Below the pieces are notes generated by a model. It ran no database searches, was not told where the DNA came from, and saw only the letters and a program-made list of their open reading frames with translations. A program made the position numbers and the translations under genes. A DNA stretch of 25,738 bases, taken from contig CALJLD010000302.1 of assembly GCA_937982665.1 (NCBI GenBank), positions 1 through 25,738 on the forward strand. The letters run 5' to 3'. How positions within the stretch are numbered: position 1 is the first letter of the stretch; the number at the start of each line of letters is the position of its first letter. Below are positions 13,752 to 21,410 of the stretch, one piece after another. Source of the DNA: an uncultured Planctomycetales bacterium (GTDB lineage Bacteria; Planctomycetota; Planctomycetia; Pirellulales; S012-138).

Positions 13752-16700
13752 TTGAAGACTTGTCGTATTTTGCTTAGCGGTTGCACTGCATTGGCGGTGG
13801 GTCTCAGCACGGCCGTCGGCTGGGCCGCGCCTGCCAATCAGGTTGCAATCGACTCCCTGACCGCGTCCGCGGTTGTTGGCCAATGGCCGGGATTCTTGGG
13901 TGGTGACTCCACCCCGCAAACCGATGCGTTCACGGCTGCCGGCCGAGGACGCGAAGGCAATCCGCCGATGCAGCAGGCTGGTCCTGCTCCCATGGGCGCG
14001 CAGCAACAGAACATGGCTTCGCAAGATGCTCAGATTCTGTTGCAAGCTCGTAAGTGGCTGGCCGTGGGCGACACGCGCCGTGCTGCCGAGTATGTCAACC
14101 AGGCGAAAAGCCGTGGCGTTCAATACGGTGCGTTTGGCGATACGCCGCGCAAGATTGAAGACGCCATCAACATGCAAAACAACCTGATGGCCAACCAGGC
14201 GCAAGCCGGAAATACCGAAGGCTTCCGCCGGCAATACGCCACGCACTTGCTGGAGCAATGCGATTGGCTGGTCAAATGGGGTGCCATGGAAGAAGCCGAA
14301 AGCCTGGCACATTCCGTCAAGGCGATGAACGTTGTCTTCAGCCCCTACGAACGTAACCCGGACATGATGCTGAATCAGATTGCCCAATCTCGTGGGCAAG
14401 CGCAACAGCAACAGCCCGGCGCATTCCCCGGCAATTTTGGCGGCCAAGCTGGTCCGCGCTATGACAACGCCGTGCAACAAGCTGGCAACTTTGGCCAGAC
14501 CGGCGGAGTTCAACAAGCGGGTGGCGCGGTGAATTATCCGCGTTACGAAAATCAAGCCATGTACCAAGGCGCCAACCAAGGCGCCATTCAACAAGTTCAA
14601 GGCTTGAACTTCCCCAACCAACCTGCTCCGGCGGTTGGCATTGGTGCCAGTGTTCCTAATGACATGGTTGCCCAGGCGGAAACCGCCTTGCAACAAAACG
14701 ACGCGAATCGCGCCCGCCAGATTTATCTGCAACTGGAAGCTCAAGGCAATCAGTTGGATCCGGCGACTCGTCAGCGCGTCCAAGATCGCCTGGCATTGTT
14801 GGGTCGTGGTCCGCAAGGCACTCCGGGCGCCACCGGCGGCATGGAACCATCCGCCTTGCGTCAGCAAGTTTCCGCGGACTTGGCGGAAGCTCAACGTCGT
14901 GCTCGCGAACGTCAGCAAGTTTATCCGCGGGAAGCCCTGAGAGTTCTTGAAGACGCGCGAATTCGCGTGGCTCAAGCTCCGTTGGATCCCGATTCCAAGG
15001 GTCAGCTTTTGCGTCGCGTTGATGGCGATATCGCTTCGATGCACCGCTATATGGAAGAGAATGCTCCGCAGATTGAACTCGACGATCAGAACCGTAGCGT
15101 GCTGGCCGAGATTGATCGCGAACGTGCGGAACGCGTTGAAATTCAGCAACGGCTGGCCAGCCTAGTCAATGAGTACAACATGCTCATGGATCAGGAACGA
15201 TTTGCCGAAGCCGAGCTGGTTGCCCGTCGCGCTCGCGACATGGCTCCGCAAGAACCTGTGGTTCAACAGTTGATGCACCAATCGCGTTTGATTCGCAGCA
15301 TCGCTCTGAACAGGGACATCCGTTCGGATTCGCAAGATGGCGTTCTGCGAACGTTGGCCTCTGTTGATGAAGCCGCGATTCCGCATCCGGACAACGAACC
15401 GTTCCGTTTCCCTGATGCTTTCACTTGGGAAGCTCTGAGCCGCAACCGTCGCCCGGCTGGCGCCGATCGCGTTCGCAGCGAACGGGAAATTGAGATTGAG
15501 CAGAAGCTCCGCACGCCGGTTTCGCTGCGGTTCACCAATGCTCCGCTCTCGGAAGTGATTGACTACCTTGCTCGCTTGGCTGAAGTGAACATCCACCTGG
15601 ATCCGCAAGGTATGGCGATGGAAGGCGTCACTTCGGCTGTGCCAGTGACGGTTGAGTTGTCTTCGGACGTTTCGCTCAAGAGTGCCTTGAACCTGGTACT
15701 TGAGCCGTTGCGTCTGGACTATGTCATCAAGGACGAAGTTCTGAAGATCACCAGCGAGCAACTTCGTGACGGTGAAGTCTATACTCAGACTTACAACGTT
15801 GCGGACCTCGTTGTGCCGATTCCGAACTTTGTGCCGTCCCCCAACATGGGCCTGACCGGATACATCCAACAAGCCTATGAGAATGCGGGCGTCTTCAACC
15901 GCGGTTATCGTCAGCCTCCGATGAACGGTCTGTTGGCCGCCAACGGAGCTCCGGCAACCAACGTCGAAATCGATCCGGCCGTGATGGCCAACTTGCAACC
16001 AGGTGCCCCGTTCCAAAACCAAGGCAACGCCGGCTTAAATCCTGGTGGTCCTGGCGGCTTGAATGGCGCCACGCAGCCTAACTTTGACGACCTGATTCAG
16101 TTGATTACCAGCACCGTCCATCCCTACTCTTGGGATGCCGTGGGCGGTAACGGCACACTGCGCGAGTTCGATACGAACTTGAGCCTTGTGATCAGCCAAA
16201 CTCAGGAAGTTCACGAAGAGATTGCCGACTTGCTCCAGCAGCTTCGCCGGTTGCAGGACTTGCAAGTTACGATCGAGGTTCGCTTCATCACGCTCAACGA
16301 TAACTTCTTTGAGCGAATCGGCGTCGACTTTGACTTCGATATCGATGACGACTCGGACATTCCTTTCCAGGTGTTTGGCCGACCGCAAGATGCCGCGACG
16401 ACGTTTACTGCCTCGCCGCTTAACGTTGGTGCCGGCAACCCGCCGCGTGACGTGCAAGACCGTGACCACGGTCCTTCCGCCACGGTTGGTATGTCCATGC
16501 CGGGCGTGTTCAGCTCTGACCTGGACATCCCCGTTGCTCAAGGTAGCTTCCCCCTTGCTGTTCCTCAGTTTGGTGGATTCCAGCCGGGTGCTGGTGCTCA
16601 GGTTGGTTTTGCCATCTTGAGTGACTTGGAAGCGTTCTTCTTTATCGAAGCCAGCCAAGGCGATCGCCGCAGTAACGTGCTGCAAGCGCCGAAGGTGACG

Positions 16701-17291
16701 CTGTTCAACGGTCAATCCGCGACGGTGAGCGACACCTCGCAGACGCCGTTTGTTATTAGCATTATTCCTGTCGTGGGTGATTTCGCCGCCGGTCAACAGC
16801 CGATCGTGGCCGTGCTTAACGAAGGCACGCACCTGACGGTCAACGCCGTGGCCAGCGAAGATCGCCGCTTCGTGCGTATGACGGTTGTGCCGTTCTTCAG
16901 CACGATTGAAGATGTCAACGAATTCACCTTCGATGGCACTTCGACAGAAGCCAGTGCCGCTCCGACGGCGAATGATTTGCTGGTTGGCAACAACAACACG
17001 CAAATCAATACGCAATCCGCGACCACGGTGCAGCTGCCAACGTTCAGCTTCATCACGGTCAGTACAACGGTGAGCGTGCCTGACGGCGGAACCGTGCTCT
17101 TAGGTGGCATCAAGCGGCTGTCGGAAGGCCGCAACGAATTTGGTGTGCCGCTGTTGAGCAAGGTGCCCTATGTGAACCGACTCTTCCGCAACGTGGCCAT
17201 TGGCCGCGAAACACAAAGCCTGATGATGATGGTAACACCACGTATCATCATCCAGGAAGAAGAAGAGCGAATGCTGTTGCAAGGCAACTAA
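13752..17291 (+). CDS. Giant secretin-like outer-membrane protein (GspD/PilQ superfamily)
   Basis: From TTG 13752 the protein has 1179 residues, far longer than the usual 600-750 for secretins. MKTCRILLSGCTALAVGLSTAVGWAA is a clear signal peptide; starting at ATG 13656 would add 32 Arg-rich residues before it. Residues about 80-160 look like TPR-type helices (QILLQARKWLAVGDTRRAAEY), 210-300 are Gln/Gly/Asn-rich, and 300-580 hold more helical repeats and charged coils. A secretin short N-terminal (STN-like) domain lies at about 594-671 (FTNAPLSEVIDYLARLAEVN). The pore domain runs from about 830 to 1170, with LQAPKVTLFNGQSATVSD, VPDGGTVLLGG and VPLLSKVPYVNRLFRN near its end. Secretins form multimeric gated channels in the outer membrane for type II secretion or type IV pili. 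No GspE/F/G-like genes are nearby, so its partner system is unknown. Confidence 0.88.
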   Translation: MKTCRILLSGCTALAVGLSTAVGWAAPANQVAIDSLTASAVVGQWPGFLGGDSTPQTDAFTAAGRGREGNPPMQQAGPAPMGAQQQNMASQDAQILLQARKWLAVGDTRRAAEYVNQAKSRGVQYGAFGDTPRKIEDAINMQNNLMANQAQAGNTEGFRRQYATHLLEQCDWLVKWGAMEEAESLAHSVKAMNVVFSPYERNPDMMLNQIAQSRGQAQQQQPGAFPGNFGGQAGPRYDNAVQQAGNFGQTGGVQQAGGAVNYPRYENQAMYQGANQGAIQQVQGLNFPNQPAPAVGIGASVPNDMVAQAETALQQNDANRARQIYLQLEAQGNQLDPATRQRVQDRLALLGRGPQGTPGATGGMEPSALRQQVSADLAEAQRRARERQQVYPREALRVLEDARIRVAQAPLDPDSKGQLLRRVDGDIASMHRYMEENAPQIELDDQNRSVLAEIDRERAERVEIQQRLASLVNEYNMLMDQERFAEAELVARRARDMAPQEPVVQQLMHQSRLIRSIALNRDIRSDSQDGVLRTLASVDEAAIPHPDNEPFRFPDAFTWEALSRNRRPAGADRVRSEREIEIEQKLRTPVSLRFTNAPLSEVIDYLARLAEVNIHLDPQGMAMEGVTSAVPVTVELSSDVSLKSALNLVLEPLRLDYVIKDEVLKITSEQLRDGEVYTQTYNVADLVVPIPNFVPSPNMGLTGYIQQAYENAGVFNRGYRQPPMNGLLAANGAPATNVEIDPAVMANLQPGAPFQNQGNAGLNPGGPGGLNGATQPNFDDLIQLITSTVHPYSWDAVGGNGTLREFDTNLSLVISQTQEVHEEIADLLQQLRRLQDLQVTIEVRFITLNDNFFERIGVDFDFDIDDDSDIPFQVFGRPQDAATTFTASPLNVGAGNPPRDVQDRDHGPSATVGMSMPGVFSSDLDIPVAQGSFPLAVPQFGGFQPGAGAQVGFAILSDLEAFFFIEASQGDRRSNVLQAPKVTLFNGQSATVSDTSQTPFVISIIPVVGDFAAGQQPIVAVLNEGTHLTVNAVASEDRRFVRMTVVPFFSTIEDVNEFTFDGTSTEASAAPTANDLLVGNNNTQINTQSATTVQLPTFSFITVSTTVSVPDGGTVLLGGIKRLSEGRNEFGVPLLSKVPYVNRLFRNVAIGRETQSLMMMVTPRIIIQEEEERMLLQGN

Positions 17292-17335
17292 CAGCCTGAT
17301 TGGTTGTTGACTACACAACAGTTGATTGAAAAGCC

Positions 17336-17376
17336 ATCGCCGCGGTTGGAATCTCCAGCCGCGGCGATTTTGTTTT
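17336..17376. terminator. Strong bidirectional intrinsic terminator
   Basis: A 15-bp stem (17336-17350 with 17354-17368; ATCGCCGCGG against CCGCGGCGAT plus seven more pairs, one of them T-G) closes on a 3-base loop. On the plus strand it is followed by TTTTGTTTT, ending secretin transcription. On the minus strand it is followed by GGCTTTTC, so it may also stop the convergent sulfur operon. Confidence 0.85.
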
Positions 17377-17420
17377 CACACGCAAGAAATGGACATCGAA
17401 AGTTGCGCACCGTTGAGGTG

Positions 17421-18623
17421 TTATGTTGCCGCGGCGCTGACTTCCGGAACGGCGGCTAACGCCTGTTCGAGATCGGCAATCAGATCGTCAATATCTTCAA
17501 TGCCAACGGAAAGCCGCACGAGCCCATCGACGACGCCGAGTTCTTCGCGGCGATCACGCGGTACCGAAGCATGTGTCATGATCGCCGGGTGATTGCAAAG
17601 TGACTCCACTCCGCCCAGGCTTTCCGCACAAGAGAACAGCCGGGTGGAAGACATAAATGCGCTTGCGCCTTCAAGCCCGCCGGGCAGGACGATTGTCACC
17701 ATACCGCCGGGGCCAGCCATCTGACGCTGTGCAAGCGCGTGATCGGGATGTTCGGCAAGACCTGGATAGATGACCTTCTCTAGTTTGTCTTGCTGTGCAG
17801 CCCAAGCGGCAACTTTGCCGGCGTTGCGACAATGGGCTTCCATCCGCAAAGCCAGCGTCTTGATGCCGCGGTGCATGAGGAAGCAGTCGAAAGCGCCTGG
17901 CACGCCGCCGGCGGCATTCTGCGTGAAACGGATCGGCTCCATGATCTCGGACGTTTTGCAGATCACGGCTCCGCCGATCAAATCGCTGTGACCGCCGATG
18001 TACTTCGTCGTGCTATGGACGACAATGTCCGCGCCCAATGACAGCGGTTGCTGCAAGATGGGCGTGGCGAACGTGTTGTCGACCGCGAAACGCAACGGCG
18101 TGCCCAAGCTGGCGGCTTTGGCTTTGGTGGCTTGCGCGATCGCCTGAATGTCCAACAATCGCAACATGGGATTGGTGGGCGTTTCCAACCAGACCAGCCG
18201 CGTGGTCTCGTCAACCAAGTCGGCAAACGCGGCCGGATCGTTCTCGTCCGTGTAGCGAACTGTCAGCCCCCACGGCTTGAAGACCTTCTCGAACAAGCGA
18301 TACGTGCCGCCGTACATATCGCCAAAGGCGACGATCGAATCGCCGGACTTCAATACAGATTGCACAACTGTGGTTGTGGCTTGCAGTCCAGAGGCAAAGC
18401 AGGCGGCTTCCTCGCCCCCTTCCAACGCGGCCAGGCAATGCTCCAGGCCCTGCCGGGTGGGATTGTTGCTGCGCGAGTATTCAAAGCCTTTGTGTTGGCC
18501 AGGCCCAGCTTGCGTATAGGTACTGGTTAGATACACCGGCGGAATCGTCGCGCCTGTGGTGGGATCAGGTTCGGAGCCGACATGAATCGCTTTGGTGGCA
18601 ATGCCGTGTTGGTCGAAGCTCAT
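17421..18623 (-). CDS. Cystathionine gamma-lyase/gamma-synthase family enzyme
   Basis: A 400-residue PLP enzyme of the Cys/Met metabolism family at normal length. Visible features: EYSRSNNPTR (48-57), the cofactor-binding segment around ASGLQATTT (78-85), DNTFATP (182-188) and the Schiff-base lysine Lys207 in HSTTKYIGGHSD, then SLGGVESLCNHPAIMTH near 340, a signature of gamma-lyases and gamma-synthases. Sequence alone does not separate cystathionine gamma-lyase (cystathionine to cysteine) from gamma-synthase (O-acyl-homoserine plus cysteine to cystathionine). Its position as third gene behind cysK and a cystathionine beta-synthase favours the gamma-lyase and reverse transsulfuration. The gene starts 69 bases after the CBS stop on the same strand and ends at the terminator shared with the secretin gene. 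Confidence 0.88.
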   Translation of the reverse strand: MSFDQHGIATKAIHVGSEPDPTTGATIPPVYLTSTYTQAGPGQHKGFEYSRSNNPTRQGLEHCLAALEGGEEAACFASGLQATTTVVQSVLKSGDSIVAFGDMYGGTYRLFEKVFKPWGLTVRYTDENDPAAFADLVDETTRLVWLETPTNPMLRLLDIQAIAQATKAKAASLGTPLRFAVDNTFATPILQQPLSLGADIVVHSTTKYIGGHSDLIGGAVICKTSEIMEPIRFTQNAAGGVPGAFDCFLMHRGIKTLALRMEAHCRNAGKVAAWAAQQDKLEKVIYPGLAEHPDHALAQRQMAGPGGMVTIVLPGGLEGASAFMSSTRLFSCAESLGGVESLCNHPAIMTHASVPRDRREELGVVDGLVRLSVGIEDIDDLIADLEQALAAVPEVSAAAT

Positions 18624-18692
18624 CGCGCGAGAATTCTCAAGTAAGGAAGGAGTTTTTGAAGTGGAGCATTTTCTGCAAGTTGCAATCCGCCG

Positions 18693-20081
18693 TCAGACGG
18701 TCGCGCTGACTAATTGTGTTTCTTCTTGCCCACGGATGTTCCAGAAGTTGACCAGGTCAATCCGTGTGACAATGCCCACGATGCGGCCGGACTGACGAAC
18801 GAGCACGCCGGTGTTTCCGGACATCAGTTGGCGATAGACTTCGTCAACGCTCGTCAAAGCGTCAACTTCCGGCAGCGGTCGGGCCATGATGTCGCGCAGC
18901 TTGACCACGCGCGGGTCGGTGCCTTCGTGAAGTTGGCGAGCGAGCGCGACCTCTTGGATCCCGCCGACAACCTGACCGTTTTCGACAATCGGAATCTGCG
19001 AGATCGATTCATCGCGGCAGATATCGATCGCGTCTTGAACAGTGTGTTCAGGCGTCAACGAAAGCAGCGTACGGTCGCCGAGCGTGGCAATCACGTCGGC
19101 CGCGGTGGCCGGCTTGCGCTCTTCCATCAGATAGCCGTTCTCCCGCATCCAATCGTCATTGAAGACCTTGCTCAGGTAGTTGCGGCCAGTGTCCGGCATG
19201 ATCACCACAACCAGGTCATCCGCCGTCAGACGTTCCGCATAGCTGAGTGCTGCGGCCACACACGTGCCGGAAGAACCTCCGATCAACAGTCCCTCTTCGC
19301 GAGCAACGCGACGGGCGGCCATGAACGATTCCTGATCGGTCACGCGGACCCAGTCATCCACAACTTGCCCGTTGAATGTCTTGGGCACGTAGTCTTCACC
19401 GATGCCTTCGACCTTCCAGCTCTTGGGCGTTCCGCCGGAGAGAATAGAACCATCGGGATCGGCACCTACGATCTTGATGTTGGGGTTCTTGCTCTTGAGG
19501 AACTTGCCCACGCCAGAGATGGTTCCGCCCGTGCCGATTCCGCTGACAAAGCACGTGACCTTGCCGTCAGTCTGGTCCCAGATTTCAGGCCCGGTTGTCA
19601 GCTCGTGAACTTCCGGATTGGAGAGGTTCTCAAACTGGTTGGGGTGCCAGGCGCCGGGGACTTCGTTCATCAGGCGCTTAGCAACGCTCCCGTAACTCTC
19701 GGGCGAATCCGGAGGAACGTTGGTGGGCACGATGACCGTTTCCGCGCCATAAGCTTGCAGCAGGCGGATCTTCTCTTCGCTCATCTTGTCCGGCAAGACA
19801 AAGATGCAGCGATACCCTTTGACAGCCGCTACCAACGCCAACCCAACACCCGTGTTGCCGGCCGTGGCTTCAATGATGGTCGTTTGACCGGGCTTGATCG
19901 TCCCTTCGCGTTCGGCCTTTTCGATCATCGCCCGACCGATGCGATCCTTGGTGCTGGCACCGGGATTGAAGAACTCCACCTTGCCGTACACGGGGCATGG
20001 CAATCCCTGCGCAACACTGTTCAACCGCACCAACGGGGTATGGCCAATGGTCTCAAGAACGCTGTTGTAAGTCTGATTCAT
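18693..20081 (-). CDS. Cystathionine beta-synthase with C-terminal CBS domain pair
   Basis: A 462-residue PLP enzyme. The catalytic core covers about 1-315: TPLVRLNSV, Lys45 in NPGASTKDRIGRAM as Schiff-base lysine, TAGNTGVGLALVA for substrate binding, and the phosphate loop GIGTGGTISGVG. About 335-455 hold two CBS motifs (QDAIDICRDESISQIPIVE and a second one ending VGIVTRIDLVNF), the part that binds adenosyl compounds and regulates vertebrate CBS. It has no N-terminal haem-binding extension, as in yeast and bacterial enzymes. It should condense serine (or O-acetylserine) with homocysteine to give cystathionine. It starts 3 bases after the cysK stop, showing tight translational linkage, and precedes the gamma-lyase-like gene. 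A cysteine synthase with CBS domains is the alternative. Confidence 0.9.
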   Translation of the reverse strand: MNQTYNSVLETIGHTPLVRLNSVAQGLPCPVYGKVEFFNPGASTKDRIGRAMIEKAEREGTIKPGQTTIIEATAGNTGVGLALVAAVKGYRCIFVLPDKMSEEKIRLLQAYGAETVIVPTNVPPDSPESYGSVAKRLMNEVPGAWHPNQFENLSNPEVHELTTGPEIWDQTDGKVTCFVSGIGTGGTISGVGKFLKSKNPNIKIVGADPDGSILSGGTPKSWKVEGIGEDYVPKTFNGQVVDDWVRVTDQESFMAARRVAREEGLLIGGSSGTCVAAALSYAERLTADDLVVVIMPDTGRNYLSKVFNDDWMRENGYLMEERKPATAADVIATLGDRTLLSLTPEHTVQDAIDICRDESISQIPIVENGQVVGGIQEVALARQLHEGTDPRVVKLRDIMARPLPEVDALTSVDEVYRQLMSGNTGVLVRQSGRIVGIVTRIDLVNFWNIRGQEETQLVSATV

Positions 20082-20084
20082 TGA

Positions 20085-21044
20085 TCATTCCGGGAAGAGT
20101 TTCGTCGAGAGATAGCGCTCGCCCAGGTCTGGCAGCACCACGACGATGAGTTTGCCTTTGTTCTCTGGTTGCTTGGCGACATGCATGGCGGCCCAGGCTG
20201 CGGCTCCGGACGAGATGCCGCAGAACAGGCCTTCTCGGCAGGCCAGATCGCGAGCTGTGGCGATGGCGTCGTCATCCTGCACCTGCACGACATCATCAAT
20301 GACATCCACGTTCAGGATATCCGGGATAAAGCCAGCGCCGATGCCTTGAATGGTGTGCTTGCCAGGCTTGAGGTCCTCGCCCGCCCGGCGCTGCGTAATC
20401 ACAGGGCTGTTAGCCGGCTCCACGGCAATCATCTTCACTTCCGGCTTGCGGCTCTTGAGGACTTCGCCCACACCGGTGATCGTTCCGCCAGTTCCCACGC
20501 CTGACACAACAATATCGACCGCGCCTTCGGTGTCGCGCCAGATTTCTTCGGCCGTTGTCTTGCGATGAATCTCCGGATTGGCGGGATTCTTAAATTGCTG
20601 CGGCATGAAGTAGTTGTCATTCTGCGAAAGCAACTCTTCAGCCTTGCGGACGGCTCCTGGCATCCCTTCGGCGGCCGGGGTCAGTACGATCTCAGCACCT
20701 AGCGCTTTGAGCAAGCGGCGACGTTCCAGCGACATGCTCTCCGGCATGGTGACCATCAACTTATATCCGCGGGCAGCGCAGACATAAGCCAGGGCGATGC
20801 CCGTGTTTCCGCTGGTGGGCTCAATGATCACGGTGTCGTCATTGATTCGGCCATCAGCTTCGGCCGCATCGATCATCGCGCGGCCGAGACGATCCTTCAC
20901 ACTCCAAAGCGGGTTCATATTCTCCGGCTTGGCCACGACATCAGCCACGCAACCTTCGGTCACGCGACGCAGCCGGACCAGCGGCGTATTCCCGATGCAC
21001 TGAGTAATGTCATCGTGGATGGTATGTGTTTGTGCGGTTGCCAT
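20085..21044 (-). CDS. cysK: Cysteine synthase A (O-acetylserine sulfhydrylase)
   Basis: A 319-residue PLP enzyme at the usual CysK length. IGNTPLVRLRRV (17-28) opens the family fold, Lys50 in NPLWSVKDRLGRAMID is the Schiff-base lysine, TSGNTGIALAYV (77-88) binds the substrate carboxylate, and GVGTGGTITGVGEVLKSRKP is the PLP phosphate loop. GIGAGFIPDILN near 229-240 is a CysK signature. It makes cysteine from O-acetylserine and sulfide in the cytoplasm. It lacks the CBS tail of the next gene, so the two paralogues have probably split roles. The start ATG 21044 has GGGAG 6 bases upstream. It is the first gene of the operon and follows a good promoter at 21165-21194. Confidence 0.92.
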   Translation of the reverse strand: MATAQTHTIHDDITQCIGNTPLVRLRRVTEGCVADVVAKPENMNPLWSVKDRLGRAMIDAAEADGRINDDTVIIEPTSGNTGIALAYVCAARGYKLMVTMPESMSLERRRLLKALGAEIVLTPAAEGMPGAVRKAEELLSQNDNYFMPQQFKNPANPEIHRKTTAEEIWRDTEGAVDIVVSGVGTGGTITGVGEVLKSRKPEVKMIAVEPANSPVITQRRAGEDLKPGKHTIQGIGAGFIPDILNVDVIDDVVQVQDDDAIATARDLACREGLFCGISSGAAAWAAMHVAKQPENKGKLIVVVLPDLGERYLSTKLFPE

Positions 21045-21410
21045 AGGGATCTCCCGGGGCTTGGATACGCGATTTCTCTGCCAAGGTTACTGCGGACGCG
21101 CCGCTTGACGGCACGCAAAATGGCTCGCGATGATCCATCACCGCACGTCAAACAAGAGCGCCCGAATATAGCAGGTGGCAGAATTGAGGGTCAACGTGCG
21201 GAACGCGAATCGACTTCGGCCGTTGGGCGCAATCATGCGGTTTTTTGTGCGTTTTGTGGACATTGAAATGCGAACACCGAACCGCGGACGTGGGCCCAGG
21301 CGCAACTACCGAATGTGCGCCTTCTAGCCGTGTTAGGATGTTGCAAGTTTGAGGAAACGCCCTGCGTCAGCACTGATACTTCGGCGTAAAGAGACTCTCC
21401 TAGCGCACAT
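21045..21410. other. Divergent regulatory spacer between cysK and the hydrolase gene
   Basis: 366 bases with no credible gene. It holds the cysK promoter, one copy of the dispersed motif CAAAATGGCTCG at 21116-21127 inside the cysK leader, and a T6 run near 21240. I found no clear promoter for the plus-strand gene. Confidence 0.55.
21165..21194 (-). promoter_or_regulatory. Probable sigma70-like promoter of the cysK operon
   Basis: On the minus strand TTGACC (21194-21189, 5/6 match) and TATATT (21170-21165, 5/6 match) are 18 bases apart. This is the best promoter match I found in the window. Transcription would begin near 21158, leaving a leader of about 115 bases before cysK. I did not recognise a SAM riboswitch or T-box in the leader. 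Confidence 0.55.

Noticed and set aside
13662..15149. 495-codon open frame on the minus strand inside the secretin gene
   Set aside because: Antisense to the secretin, with a low-complexity Arg/Leu/Gly product and no motif; the plus-strand frame has a signal peptide and known domains.
16035..17015. 326-codon minus-strand frame opposite the secretin pore domain
   Set aside because: Antisense shadow; the product is Arg/His/Val-rich with no recognisable domain.
18714..20084. 456-codon open frame on the plus strand opposite the CBS gene
   Set aside because: It lies exactly antisense to a clear cystathionine beta-synthase, and its product has no domain; it is a shadow of a GC-rich coding frame.
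21045..21160. SAM riboswitch or T-box in the cysK leader
   Set aside because: I looked for a terminator-like hairpin with a T-run and for conserved core motifs and did not see them; a covariance-model scan would settle it.
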